From Streptomyces sp. NBC_01304 (GTDB lineage Bacteria > Actinomycetota > Actinomycetes > Streptomycetales > Streptomycetaceae): 64,000 bases of DNA. A program made the translations under genes and the position numbers. The DNA lies in NCBI RefSeq assembly GCF_035975855.1, contig NZ_CP109055.1:310001-374000 (forward strand), written 5' to 3'. Shown one piece after another: positions 8,477 to 17,254 of this stretch (positions are counted from its first letter, which is position 1; the number at the start of each line of letters is the position of its first letter). A model generated the notes under the pieces. The model was not told the DNA's origin. It did no database searches and saw nothing but the letters and a program-made list of their open reading frames with translations.

Positions 8477-9742
8477 GTGTACCTGTCGACCATCGGCCTG
8501 CGCGCACAGGCCGGTCAAGCGCCCGCCCGTACCCCGGGCCTGAAAGCCGTCGGCACGAACGTTCTCGCGCTGGGCGCGGTAAGCCTGGCCACCGACATCT
8601 CCGCCGAGATGGTCACCGCCGTCCTGCCGCTCTACTTCGTCGTCACACTCCACCTCACCCCTGCCGCATACGGCGTCATCGACGGCCTCTACACCGGGGC
8701 CACCGCCCTGCTCCGGCTCGTCGGGGGCTACCTCGCCGACCGGACCCGGCGCCGCAAGGCCACCGCGGGCGCCGGATACGCCCTGTCCGCCGTGGCCAAA
8801 CTGGGGCTGCTCGCCGCGGGCGGCTCGGCGCCCGCCCTCGGCGCGGTCCTCGTCGCCGACCGGGCCGGCAAGGGTCTGCGCACCGCGCCGCGCGATGCCC
8901 TCATCGCGCTGTCCGTTCCCGAGCAGGCACTAGGCCGGGCATTCGGCGTGCACCGTGCGATGGACAGCCTGGGCGCGTTCGCCGGCCCGCTGGCCGCACT
9001 CGGCATCCTCGCACTCGCGGGCGGCGCCACCGCCGAAGGGTTCGACGCCCTGTTCGTCACCAGCTTCTGCGTCGCCGCGCTCGGCCTGGTCGTCCTCGCC
9101 ACCGTCGTCACCGACCACCGCGAACCCCGCCCCGCCGCGGGCAGCGTCTCACCGGGTGCGGCAGCCGCACTCCTTGGCGACCCGGCCGTGCGCCGGCTCC
9201 TGGGCGCGGCGGCCGTCCTGGGCGCGGCCACCATCGGCGACGGCTTCGTCTATCTGCTCCTGCTGCGCGAACAGGGCCTGGCCACCGGCTGGTTCCCGAT
9301 GCTCGCCGTCGGGACCAGCCTCGCCTACCTGCTCCTCGCCGCCCCCTTGGGGGCGCTCGCCGACCGCTGGGGCCGCGCCCCGATGGTCCTGGCGGGCTAT
9401 GCCGCCCTGCTCGTCGTCTACGTCCTGCTCTCCGCATCCGCCGGCCTGCCGCTGACCGTGCTCGCCCTCGCTCTCTACGGCATGTTCTACGCCGCCACCG
9501 ATGGCGTGCTGATGGCCCTGGCCGCCCCCGTACTGCCACCAGCACTGCGCACCACGGGCCTCGCCCTCGTCCAAAGTGCGCAGGCCCTCGCGTACGTCCT
9601 GTCGTCCGTCGGCTTCGGCCTCGCCTGGCATCACTGGGGTGCGACGGCCGCCACCAGAGCCGCCGCGGGCGCCGTGCTCCTCGCCATCGCCGTGACGACC
9701 GTGCTGCTGCTGCGCCCCACCCCCAAGGAGCCCGCCGCATGA
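8477..9742 (+). CDS. Major facilitator superfamily transporter (421 aa)
   Basis: Twelve hydrophobic segments are visible, with an MFS loop 2-3 motif (GGYLADRTRRRKATAG) and its repeat in the second half (GALADRWGRAPMVLAG). The longest frame starts at 8291, but GTG 8477 has GGGAG six bases upstream; ATG 8465 is second best. The stop overlaps the start of the next gene by four bases (ATGA), so transporter and TolB-like protein are co-translated. No residues point to a substrate. Drug/metabolite efflux is possible; the secreted propeller partner makes a role at the envelope plausible. Confidence 0.85.
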   Translation: MYLSTIGLRAQAGQAPARTPGLKAVGTNVLALGAVSLATDISAEMVTAVLPLYFVVTLHLTPAAYGVIDGLYTGATALLRLVGGYLADRTRRRKATAGAGYALSAVAKLGLLAAGGSAPALGAVLVADRAGKGLRTAPRDALIALSVPEQALGRAFGVHRAMDSLGAFAGPLAALGILALAGGATAEGFDALFVTSFCVAALGLVVLATVVTDHREPRPAAGSVSPGAAAALLGDPAVRRLLGAAAVLGAATIGDGFVYLLLLREQGLATGWFPMLAVGTSLAYLLLAAPLGALADRWGRAPMVLAGYAALLVVYVLLSASAGLPLTVLALALYGMFYAATDGVLMALAAPVLPPALRTTGLALVQSAQALAYVLSSVGFGLAWHHWGATAATRAAAGAVLLAIAVTTVLLLRPTPKEPAA

Positions 9743-10740
9743 ACTCCGCTACCAAGCTAGCCGTCTCGCTGGCCTGCGCCGTCTTGCTCGCCGCCGTCGC
9801 CGCCCTCTCCATCGGCCACGCCGCGGACAGCAACCGCGAGGCGGCAGGGCACGGCGACGCGGGCGCGGTCACCCTCACCCCGCAGCACCGGCTGGTGTTC
9901 CGCAGCACCGCCCAGGGCAGCCGTGGACGACTCGCCTCGGTGGCCACTGCCCACCCCGGCGGGAGGCGGGCCGTCGCACCGCTGAGCTGCACCCGGCTGT
10001 ACGCCGCCGGAGGCACCGGGCTCTGCCTGCGACTCGACGGCACCCTCGCCACCTACCAACTGGTCATCCTCGACGCCCAGTTGAAGGAAGTGCGGGCGAT
10101 TCCGCTGGTCGGTGTGCCCAATCGGGCCCGGGTCTCCCCCAGCGGACGCCTGGTGGCCTGGACGGTGTTCGTGACCGGGGACTCCTACAACGGCGGAAAA
10201 TTCTCCACCCGCGTGGGCATCCTCGACACCCGCACGCAGGAACTCGTGCCCACCCTCGAGGACTGGAAAGTGACCGTCGACGGCAAGCCCTATCGGGCGG
10301 CCGACCTCAACTTCTGGGGTGTGACCTTCACCGCCGACGACCGCGGCTTCTACGCCACCATGTCCACCCACGGCCACCGCTACCTGGTCCGTGGCGACCT
10401 GGCACGGCACACCGTCACCACCGTCCGCGAGAACGTGGAATGCCCCTCGCTCTCCCCCGACGGCACCCGCATTGCGTTCAAGTCCGCCATCGGCGGCGAC
10501 CCGGACCGCGGCTGGCGGCCGGCCGTACTCGACCTGGACACGCTACGCGTCACCCGGCTCGCGGAGACACGCAACATCGACGACCAGCCGGCCTGGCTCG
10601 ACGACCGCACGGTGGCCTATGCGCTGCCGCGCGGGCGCGAACAACCCGGACACTCAGACATCTGGCAGGTACCCGCCGACGGTTCAGCCAGGGCCCGACT
10701 GCTCGTGCGCGATGCCGAATCACCTGCGGCGTTGGGCTGA
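9739..10740 (+). CDS. Secreted or membrane-anchored TolB-like beta-propeller protein (333 aa)
   Basis: An N-terminal hydrophobic segment (LAVSLACAVLLAAVAALSIG) is followed by WD/TolB-type blades: RARVSPSGRLVAWTVFVTGD, VTFTADDRGFYATMSTHGHR, CPSLSPDGTRIAFKSAIGG and a closing DIWQVPADG blade. It lacks a clear lipobox, so it is probably exported or tethered by an uncleaved anchor. It overlaps the MFS gene by four bases. Streptomyces homologues are annotated TolB-like translocation proteins, but actinobacteria have no Tol-Pal outer-membrane system, so the name describes the fold and not the job. Confidence 0.8.
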   Translation: MNSATKLAVSLACAVLLAAVAALSIGHAADSNREAAGHGDAGAVTLTPQHRLVFRSTAQGSRGRLASVATAHPGGRRAVAPLSCTRLYAAGGTGLCLRLDGTLATYQLVILDAQLKEVRAIPLVGVPNRARVSPSGRLVAWTVFVTGDSYNGGKFSTRVGILDTRTQELVPTLEDWKVTVDGKPYRAADLNFWGVTFTADDRGFYATMSTHGHRYLVRGDLARHTVTTVRENVECPSLSPDGTRIAFKSAIGGDPDRGWRPAVLDLDTLRVTRLAETRNIDDQPAWLDDRTVAYALPRGREQPGHSDIWQVPADGSARARLLVRDAESPAALG

Positions 10741-10747
10741 GCAACTG

Positions 10748-11731
10748 TCACAGCCAGCCGCTGCGGGCCGCCTGCAACGCCAGTTGGAAGCGGGTCGTGG
10801 TGCCCGCCCGGCCCATCAGCTGCTCCAGCTGCCGGGAGAGCGTACGCCTGCTGATGCCGAGCAGCTCCGCGATCGTCTCGTCGCTCACCCCGGCGCCGAG
10901 CAGCTCCAGGATGCGGCGCTGGGACGGTGGCAGCGCGGCGGGGGCCCTCGTCCCCTGGTGCAGCGGAAGCGCCGTACGCCACGCCGTCTCGAACAACCCC
11001 GTCAGCGCGGACAGGAGACTGGAGGGCCGGACCACCAGCATGGAGTGGTTGATCTCCGCTTCCACGAACGACATCGACACGAACGCGATCCGCCGGTCGA
11101 ACACGGTCAGCTTCACCGGCACCGACGGCAACACCCGGGCCTGCTCGCCCGCCGCGATGCACGGCTTGATGTTCACACCGTAGTAGGCGCCGTTCTCCAC
11201 GGCCGACTTCGAATAGACCACGCGATAGACGACGCCCCGCTCCAGGCTGCGCACCTCGCACTCGTTGGCCACGCCGTGGGTGTGGTAGGGAGGCGAGTCG
11301 AAGCGCAGTACCTCGGCCTCCACCGCCCCCTCGACCTGATGAATCCGCTCCATGATCTGCGCCCCGGTGACCACTTCGACGAGATCGTCGTTCGCCTGCG
11401 GATTCACCTCACGGCGGTACGCGGAATAGGCGTTGCCCGTGGCGATCTGAGCCTGCCTCAGCTCTGCCGTCCGGTGATGTGTGAGCCGCTCCAGGGCGAT
11501 GGCCGGATCGGTGAGCGCCACGGCCGAGTCGCCCGGCCCGCAACTACTCGCCAGGCCAAGGGAGATGAGCCTCTGCGCCGCCCACCGCGCGGTGGCGACG
11601 GACTGCCCGAGCAGTGCGGCCAGCTCTTCCAGGGGCACAGGCCCGGCCTTCAGAAGTGCCGCATAGGCGGCAACAACAGGCTCCTCGAGTCCGAGTATCT
11701 GCAGATGACGCGGCAGGTCCGGGTCCACCAC
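10748..11731 (-). CDS. HTH regulator: TrmB-like N terminus, LuxR-type C terminus (327 aa)
   Basis: The N-terminal ~85 residues (LQILGLEEPVVAAYAALLKA then PVPLEELAALLGQSVATARW) form a TrmB/winged-HTH-like module. The middle resembles the sensor domain of Streptomyces TrmB/LuxR hybrids. The C terminus has a LuxR-type HTH (ILELLGAGVSDETIAELLGI, then SRRTLSRQLEQLM). The start is placed at GTG 11731, seven bases after GGAGG; GTG 11746 is also in frame. It is convergent with the TolB-like gene, with only seven bases between stops. Regulators of this form often sit beside natural-product or protease genes; no target is evident here. Confidence 0.8.
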   Translation of the reverse strand: MVDPDLPRHLQILGLEEPVVAAYAALLKAGPVPLEELAALLGQSVATARWAAQRLISLGLASSCGPGDSAVALTDPAIALERLTHHRTAELRQAQIATGNAYSAYRREVNPQANDDLVEVVTGAQIMERIHQVEGAVEAEVLRFDSPPYHTHGVANECEVRSLERGVVYRVVYSKSAVENGAYYGVNIKPCIAAGEQARVLPSVPVKLTVFDRRIAFVSMSFVEAEINHSMLVVRPSSLLSALTGLFETAWRTALPLHQGTRAPAALPPSQRRILELLGAGVSDETIAELLGISRRTLSRQLEQLMGRAGTTTRFQLALQAARSGWL

Positions 11732-11746
11732 GGCGCCCCCTCCCAC

Positions 11747-12313
11747 GCTCGGCCCGTCGCAGCATGCATGATCGTATTCCGGGGGGTCAAGGGTGCGGCG
11801 GGCCTATGCGCAGTAGCTGCCGCAGCCTCGGACCGACCGACTGTCCCGGCGCCTTGTCGGCCTGTTCGGCGAAGTCCCTCCGCGGGGCGACCGATCGCCC
11901 GCCGAACGGGCGCGGCCCGGCGAGGCCTTGCCTGCCATCGGGCTCTGACACACGTGCCCACAACCCTGGCCCCCAGGCAGTCGACATGCGCCACGCCCTC
12001 ACCGCGACCCTCACCCCGTTGACCACGTGCCGGATCTGGCCTGCAGCAACGCAGACAAGCGGGCTCGAACATCCCCCACAGCCCCGACCTCGAACGTGGG
12101 ATGCCCCGGCCCACATCGAGACCGACGGCCGGGATCGTGATGCTGCGCAAGTCGGGGCCGTCGATGGCGAGCCGCCCCGTGCCGCCAGGAGCGCAATCCG
12201 ACCCAACGCCCGGTCACGCGTCCACTCGAACAGAGGACAGGTGTCACCCGCTCCCCGGGGAACGGATTGATGGTCCATCCGTCAAGATCACCGCATCTCG
12301 AAAGGGACGATTC
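11747..12313. other. Intergenic stretch without a supported gene
   Basis: Several frames are open on both strands, as expected at this GC content, but none has a credible ribosome-binding site or recognisable domain. A minus-strand stretch near 12150-12030 (SITIPAVGLDVGRGI) is mildly protein-like and might be a decayed gene. The last 30 bases carry the Shine-Dalgarno sequence of the next gene. Confidence 0.4.
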
Positions 12314-12607
12314 ATGCGTCGAACTCTTGCGACCCTGGCCCTGATCGGAACGAGCCTGGGCGCCATCCCGGCAACTGCCGCTGCCGCACAGGCCGACGAC
12401 CTTCCTGGTGTGTGGACCTGCCAGAGCGCGGAGCCGAGCAAGGAACTGCCGGGAGCAATCGTCGGCGTCGACTGCAAGGGCCCCGCGGGGCACTACGTTC
12501 CGGGCTCGCTCTTCACCGAGGCCGGCGGCTGGCACTGCGCGAGCGCCGTCGGCATCAAGCAGGAGGACACCATCGCCGTGGGTGGCCTCGGCTGCACGAA
12601 GAGCTGA
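12314..12607 (+). CDS. Small secreted protein with four cysteines (97 aa)
   Basis: A clear signal peptide (MRRTLATLALIGTSLGAIPA, cleavage near AAAAQA) is followed by about 70 residues with cysteines in VWTCQSAEP, VGVDCKGPAG, WHCASAVG and LGCTKS, which suggest two disulfides in a compact secreted domain. The ATG is preceded by AAAGGGA at good spacing; the longer frame from 12101 has no such signal. I do not recognise a named family. It is apparently monocistronic. A role as a small exported effector or surface protein is possible but unproven. Confidence 0.75.
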   Translation: MRRTLATLALIGTSLGAIPATAAAAQADDLPGVWTCQSAEPSKELPGAIVGVDCKGPAGHYVPGSLFTEAGGWHCASAVGIKQEDTIAVGGLGCTKS

Positions 12608-12848
12608 CCCACAACGTCGACGGTCTGCCCCCCGACGGGCAGGCTGTCCGCGTGCCGTGCGAGACACGGACGATCCCTTCCTTGGCAGCCCCGAGCGGTC
12701 CGGTCGCGGCGCCTCGCGGAGGACGACATGATCCGCCACAGCCTGCCGGCCCGCGCAGCCTCCACGGCAAGTCGGCAGCGGACGCGAGGACGGCGCGTCC
12801 ACGTCAACCCTGAGGGATCAAGTTCGGCGTGGCGCCGGCCCTCACACG

Positions 12849-13511
12849 TCACGCGCCGGCGCGGACCAGGCCGCACTCGTAGGAGAAGATCACGGCCTGC
12901 ACCCGGTCCCGGAGGGCGAGCTTGGTCAGGATGCGGCTGACATGGCCCTTCACGGTCCCCTCGGTGAGGAAGAGGCGGCCGGCGATCTCGGCGTTCGACA
13001 GGCCCCGGGCGATGAGTTCGAGCACCTCGCGTTCCCGGCCGGTGAGGACGCGCAGCTCGTTCTCGGTACGGGGCAACGGGTCGCCGGAGGTGCCGATGTG
13101 GCGTTCGATCAGTCGCCGGGTGACCGGTGGGGCGACGATGGCGTCGCCCTTCGCCACCACACGGATCGCGGACAACAGGTCGGCAGCGAGGGTGTCCTTC
13201 AGAAGGAAGCCGCTGGCACCGGCCCGCAGCGCGGAGTACACGTACTCGTCGAGATCGAAGGTAGTAAGGATCAGGATGCGGGGTCCGCCCGGGAGCGCTG
13301 CACGGATGCGGCGGGTGGCCTCCAGGCCGTCCACCTCGGGCATCCGGATGTCCATCAGGACGACGTCCGGCGTCGTTTGAACCGCCAGGTCGGTGGCCGT
13401 GGCGCCGTCGTCGGCCTCTCCGACGACGTCCATGTCCTCGGCGTTCTCGAGGATCATCCGCAGGCCGGCCCGGAGCAGGACCTGATCGTCGACCAAGAGA
13501 ACCCGGATCAT
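12849..13511 (-). CDS. NarL/FixJ-type response regulator (220 aa)
   Basis: Receiver domain: Asp8/Asp9 (LLVDDQ), phosphoacceptor Asp54 (VVLMDIRMP), a conserved Thr in LILTTF and Lys in GFLLKDT. A LuxR-type DNA-binding domain follows (LTGREREVLELIARGLSNAE then IAGRLFLTEGTVKGHVSRIL). Full length with no internal defect. Its ATG overlaps the TGA of the upstream histidine kinase gene by four bases, so the pair is a coupled two-component operon. The stimulus and regulon cannot be read from sequence; the divergent neighbour encodes a pectinacetylesterase-like protein. Confidence 0.93.
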   Translation of the reverse strand: MIRVLLVDDQVLLRAGLRMILENAEDMDVVGEADDGATATDLAVQTTPDVVLMDIRMPEVDGLEATRRIRAALPGGPRILILTTFDLDEYVYSALRAGASGFLLKDTLAADLLSAIRVVAKGDAIVAPPVTRRLIERHIGTSGDPLPRTENELRVLTGREREVLELIARGLSNAEIAGRLFLTEGTVKGHVSRILTKLALRDRVQAVIFSYECGLVRAGA

Positions 13512-14866
13512 CCGCTCGCTCCCGGCTCTGCCGGATCCAGCGGGATGCAGGCCCGTATCGCATATCCCCCGTCAGGGCCGGGTCCCGCGGTCACCTCGCC
13601 GCCCAGCAGGGCCGCGCGTTCTCGCATGCCCCGCAGTCCGTTGCCGGCCTTGTCTGCTGCCGGCTCGCCGGCGCCGTTGTCGCTGACGTCGAGCCTCAGT
13701 TCGTCGCTTCCGTAGGACACGACTATCTGGGCGCAGGCTCCCGGGCCGGCATGTTTCATGGTGTTGGTCAGCGCCTCCTGGACGATCCGGTACGAGGAGA
13801 CGTCCACGCCGGTGGGCAGCGGTCGCGGCGATCCGTTGATGTGGAACTGGATCGGGGTGCCTGCCTGCCGGACCTGCTCGATGAGGCGAGGCAGCTGCGC
13901 GAGGCCCGGCACCGGCCGCGCGGAGCCGTCGATCTGCCCGGCACCAGACGCTGACGTTGACAGCACATGCCGCATGTCGGCGAGCGAGGCTCGGCCCGTC
14001 GCCACGATGGTGTCCAGCGCGGCGAGGGTGTCGGTGGGCCGCTTCGCGAACGCCGCGGCGCCGCCCTGCGCCTGCATCACGATGACGGCCAGGCCGTGCG
14101 CCACCACATCGTGCAACTCGCGGGTGATCCTGGCCCGTTCGGCGGCCACGGCCAGCGCCGCCTGCTGGTCGCGTTCGCGCTCCAGGTCCTGGGCCCTCGC
14201 GTTGAGCTCACCGAGGTAGGCGCGACGACTCTGCAGGCCCCACCCGATCGCCCAGGCGACGACCAGCAGGGAGCCGAGGATGGGAATCCCTCCCCAGGCC
14301 GTCGGGCCAAACGCCGCTGGCTCCTCGCCGCGCGGCAGTGCGGCGTCGCCCGTTGCCGACCGAGGTGGTGGCCCAGAGGCTCCCGGCGGGCGTTCGTGTC
14401 CGCCGGTACGGGGTCCTGCGTAGAGCCAGCCGTCGGACTTGCCGTCGAGGGTCACGAACGCCGACCAAGCCATCGCCACCGCCAGGGCGGCGCCGAGCAG
14501 GGCGAGCGACACCGTGCGCCGCCGCTGAGCAGCGATCGTATAGACGATGATGGGTACAGCGCAGTCGGCAGGCACCGGTCCTGCTGCCAGCGACATCTGT
14601 ACGACGGTGGCGAGCGACGCCGCTGCGAGTGCCGGAATCGGCCACTTGCGGCGCACCGCCACGGCGGCCACGCAAACCCCGATCAAGACCCACCTGGCCA
14701 ACGGCTCCTGCAGCCACAGCACTTCGGCGAACCAACCGCTGCGCACCTCAGTCGCGGCAGTACCCGTCCACGCCCACGTGCCCGCCAGCAGCACAGCGGC
14801 CAGGCCGGCATCCTGGACGCTCCATCTGCGTAAGGCGTGCCACAGGGCCGCCACGTAAGTTTTCAT
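13508..14866 (-). CDS. Two-component sensor histidine kinase, HisKA_3 type (452 aa)
   Basis: The N-terminal half has several hydrophobic segments (AGLAAVLLAGTWAWTG, WVLIGVCVAAVAV, ALAAASLATVVQMSL, and GSLLVVAWAIGWGL before the cytoplasmic part), separated by an extracytoplasmic Pro/Gly-rich loop. A coiled stretch (LERERDQQAALAVAAERARI) leads to the phosphoacceptor motif RITRELHDVVAHGLAVIV. The ATPase domain has the N box (YRIVQEALTNTMKHAG), DVSDNGAG and GNGLRGMRERAALLGG. The longest frame starts at 15118, but ATG 14866 fits the family N terminus; ATG 14983 is an alternative that would overlap the divergent gene. Neither has a strong Shine-Dalgarno sequence. Confidence 0.9.
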   Translation of the reverse strand: MKTYVAALWHALRRWSVQDAGLAAVLLAGTWAWTGTAATEVRSGWFAEVLWLQEPLARWVLIGVCVAAVAVRRKWPIPALAAASLATVVQMSLAAGPVPADCAVPIIVYTIAAQRRRTVSLALLGAALAVAMAWSAFVTLDGKSDGWLYAGPRTGGHERPPGASGPPPRSATGDAALPRGEEPAAFGPTAWGGIPILGSLLVVAWAIGWGLQSRRAYLGELNARAQDLERERDQQAALAVAAERARITRELHDVVAHGLAVIVMQAQGGAAAFAKRPTDTLAALDTIVATGRASLADMRHVLSTSASGAGQIDGSARPVPGLAQLPRLIEQVRQAGTPIQFHINGSPRPLPTGVDVSSYRIVQEALTNTMKHAGPGACAQIVVSYGSDELRLDVSDNGAGEPAADKAGNGLRGMRERAALLGGEVTAGPGPDGGYAIRACIPLDPAEPGASG

Positions 14867-14981
14867 ACCGGGCAGCACCCTAAGCCTCGGCGCCACCGAC
14901 CAGAACCCGTCGAAAGTCAGGGTTCCGAACATGACCAGGGACAGGTGCGCGGCCAACCCGTCACCGCGCAGCCTCTGACGC

Positions 14982-16148
14982 ATGACGAACCTCTCTCGTG
15001 GCGTGGGCGGCCGCCCACGCCGCCACCGTGTGCTGAGAACACCACTTCTGCTGCTGGCCGCTCTGGCCATCGTGCTGGCCGGCGGGGGTGCACTCTTGCT
15101 CAACGTCGGAGATGACACGCCCTACGCTGACGCCGCGTGGAAAACGGTCGAGCCGGGAGGCGACTGCCACTGCGCCGATGGGAGCGAGTTCACCTTCTGG
15201 GACCGGCGGACCGATCCGACCAAGGTCGTGCTGTTCCTGAACGGCGGCGGTGTCTGCTGGGACGCGGCCAGCTGTGCCTTCACCAGCGACGGCACCCCCG
15301 GCGAGAGCGAACTCTACGACTGGAACCTGCAATCCGACGGTCCGGGAAACAACTTCGAAGAGGACGGGATCTTCGACTTCTCCAATGACGACAACCCGTT
15401 CGCCGACTACTCGTTCCTCTACGTGGCCTCCTGCACCGGCGACGCGCACCTCGGCAACGTTTCCCAGAAGTACTCGGACACGTTGACCGTCGAACACAAC
15501 GGCCACGTCAACGCCACCGCCGCCCTGGACCACCTCGCCAAGACCTACCCGGACGCCACCCAAGTCGTCGTCATCGGCAAAACCGCCGGGTCGATCGCCG
15601 CCCCCATCTACGGCGGACTGGTCGCCGACCGGCTCCCGAACGCCCAGGTCACAGTGTTCGGCGGCCAGTCCGGCGCCTGGCCCGACAACCCCGACTTCAA
15701 CACCGACGTCCTCGACGCAGCATGGGGCGCCTACGACACCATGCCCGACTGGGCCGTCCAAGGACTCACCGCCCGCCAATGGGGCGTCCCCAGGTTCTGG
15801 ACCCAAGCCGGCCAACACAACCCCGACCTCGTGCTGTCCCGATTCGACTACGCCTACGACCCGCACGCCGCCGTCGAGATCACCGAATGGGAACACGGCG
15901 ACTCACCGAGCGTCGCCCCCGTGCCCGGCTTCGACGAGCTGGCCGTCATCGACGCCAACGAAAAGGCCATCGAAGCCGCCGGAGCGAACCTGCACAGCTA
16001 CACCGCACCCGGTGATGGCCACGGACTCTTCGAGTTCGAAGGCTTCTACCAGATGAAGGTCAACGGAACCCGGCTGGTCGACTGGCTCGACACGCTGCTC
16101 ACCGACGACCCACCCGACGACGTCCATTGCACCAAGTGCGATCCGTAG
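14982..16148 (+). CDS. Pectinacetylesterase-family secreted protein with altered nucleophile site (388 aa)
   Basis: An N-terminal anchor or signal (LRTPLLLLAALAIVLAGGGA) precedes a pectinacetylesterase-like hydrolase: VVLFLNGGGVCWDAASC matches the family's GGGWC region, and FLYVASCTGDAHLG and APGDGHGLFEF supply the remaining conserved segments, including the likely catalytic His. At the nucleophile elbow, where the family has GxSAG, the sequence is GKTAGS (Thr201 by this start). Either Thr replaces the catalytic Ser or the enzyme is inactive. The ATG at 14982 has no clear Shine-Dalgarno sequence; GTG 15003 and GTG 15030 are alternatives. It is divergent from the two-component system. Confidence 0.78.
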   Translation: MTNLSRGVGGRPRRHRVLRTPLLLLAALAIVLAGGGALLLNVGDDTPYADAAWKTVEPGGDCHCADGSEFTFWDRRTDPTKVVLFLNGGGVCWDAASCAFTSDGTPGESELYDWNLQSDGPGNNFEEDGIFDFSNDDNPFADYSFLYVASCTGDAHLGNVSQKYSDTLTVEHNGHVNATAALDHLAKTYPDATQVVVIGKTAGSIAAPIYGGLVADRLPNAQVTVFGGQSGAWPDNPDFNTDVLDAAWGAYDTMPDWAVQGLTARQWGVPRFWTQAGQHNPDLVLSRFDYAYDPHAAVEITEWEHGDSPSVAPVPGFDELAVIDANEKAIEAAGANLHSYTAPGDGHGLFEFEGFYQMKVNGTRLVDWLDTLLTDDPPDDVHCTKCDP

Positions 16149-16232
16149 AACCGGTCCTCGACAAACAACTAAGGCTTGTCCCGCAAAGATCACGGAACGC
16201 GCACGGAGCTGCCCGATGGAGCGGTGACGTGG

Positions 16233-16376
16233 TCAGCTGGTTGCTTGTGGGCTGTCCAATGATCGAGCGAAGTCGGCGAGCGTGTGGAAGTCGTCCTCGC
16301 GCAGTCCGATTCGCGGGTTGACGTGGTGGAGAAGCCCGGGGCCCTCGTGGTGAGCGGCGCAATGCGCCTGTCTCAC
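16233..16376 (-). CDS. Short ORF or gene fragment (47 aa)
   Basis: Minus strand GTG 16376 to TGA 16233. The second half (VNPRIGLREDDFHTLADFAR, then SLDSPQATS) looks protein-like, with an amphipathic helix, whereas the first residues do not. I do not recognise a family. It may be the C-terminal remnant of a truncated gene in this IS-scarred gap, or a genuine small protein. The gap also carries AAGGCTTGTCCCGCAAAGAT near 16170, reminiscent of Streptomyces IS ends, but no partner end was found. Confidence 0.22.
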   Translation of the reverse strand: MRQAHCAAHHEGPGLLHHVNPRIGLREDDFHTLADFARSLDSPQATS

Positions 16377-16453
16377 CTCCGTCACCGGGCCACGCCGGAT
16401 CGCCCTGAAGCGACCCGGCGACCTCTGCCCTGCTCCACAGAAATCCGATTCCT

Positions 16454-16473
16454 CCCCGCCCTAAAGGACGGGG
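16454..16473. repeat. Solo IS200/IS605-type terminal hairpin
   Basis: CCCCG..CC / GG..CGGGG with the loop CTAAA, followed by GCATCCTCGGAG, is the familiar subterminal hairpin of actinobacterial IS200/IS605 elements. The intact element at 51-53 kb has comparable hairpins (loops TGAA and TAAA). No tnpA or tnpB lies beside this copy, so it is a relic end or a small derivative, 44 bases past the 3' end of the DUF4097 gene. Confidence 0.5.
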
Positions 16474-16516
16474 CATCCTCGGAGAAATCCGGTGATACGC
16501 AGTGGCCCAAGGCCGA

Positions 16517-17254
16517 CTACCCTGCCGACTTCACCGTCAGGCTGCCGTTCGTCGTCGACAGATCCAGACGGTACGTTCCCGAAGGATCGTTCCGGAAGGC
16601 CACGTCCTTGTCGCCGTTGGAGGCTTCCGCCGAGATCCGATACTTGGCGGGCGGCACCGTTACGGTGAGGCCACCGCTGGTCGTGCGGGCCTTGATGTTC
16701 TGGGCGGTGGCCGTCTGGATCGTCACTGCACCGTTCGTGGTCTGGGTGTCGATGCCGCCGCCCTTGGCGCCTTTGACCTTGACGTCGCCATTGGATGTAC
16801 GCAATTTCACCGGGCCCGTCGCGCCGTTCACGGCGATCGCGCCATTGCTCGTGTGCACGTCGACCGCGCCGACGCCGGACAGCGTGAGGCCGCCATTGGT
16901 CGTTCCACCCGCCACCGGAAGGCCGGCGGGCACCTTGACCTCGTAGTTGACGCCGCATTTCTCACCGCAACCGGAAAGCGTCAGGACACCGTTTTCCACG
17001 CGGAAGGAGACGCCGTCCGGCTTGTCACCCCGGTAGTTGATTTCGCGATGCACGGAGACCGTGGAGGTTTCCGCCGAAGCTTCTATCCGTACCCCACCGT
17101 TGGCGCTGTCGAGGCGGATCGAGCTGACCTTCTGAGACACCTTGGCCTCGTCCTCGAAGGTCGTCTCGCCAAGGTCCGAGCAGGCAGCCAGCCCGCCGAC
17201 CGTGCACGCGGTCACAGCCACTGCCACAAGAACGCGCACGGGTTGGCGGCGCAT
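16517..17254 (-). CDS. DUF4097-type lipoprotein, repetitive beta-helix (245 aa)
   Basis: A lipoprotein signal peptide with lipobox GLAAC (Cys about residue 25) is followed by a highly repetitive beta-strand protein: TTNGGLTLSGVGAVDVHTSN, then GAIAVNGATGPVKLRTSN, GDVKVKGAKGGGIDTQTTN and TSGGLTVTVPPAKYRISA, ending LSTTNGSLTVKSAG. The S/T-N-G turns every ~20 residues are the hallmark of DUF4097 (putative adhesin) proteins. GGGGGAA precedes the ATG. A two-cysteine loop (SGCGEKCG) may form a disulfide. It is exposed on the outer face of the membrane and divergent from the DUF4232 lipoprotein gene. Function in the family is unknown. Confidence 0.88.
   Translation of the reverse strand: MRRQPVRVLVAVAVTACTVGGLAACSDLGETTFEDEAKVSQKVSSIRLDSANGGVRIEASAETSTVSVHREINYRGDKPDGVSFRVENGVLTLSGCGEKCGVNYEVKVPAGLPVAGGTTNGGLTLSGVGAVDVHTSNGAIAVNGATGPVKLRTSNGDVKVKGAKGGGIDTQTTNGAVTIQTATAQNIKARTTSGGLTVTVPPAKYRISAEASNGDKDVAFRNDPSGTYRLDLSTTNGSLTVKSAG

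Noticed and set aside
6733..8493. 586-codon minus-strand frame over the phosphoesterase
   Set aside because: Antisense shadow; Gly/Val-rich with no domain.
12011..12802. Minus-strand frame across the small secreted-protein gene
   Set aside because: The plus-strand gene has a signal peptide, Shine-Dalgarno sequence and patterned cysteines; the minus frame has none.
16150..16200. AAGGCTTGTCCCGCAAAGAT as a definite IS end
   Set aside because: Reminiscent of Streptomyces IS ends, but no inverted partner or transposase fragment was found nearby.
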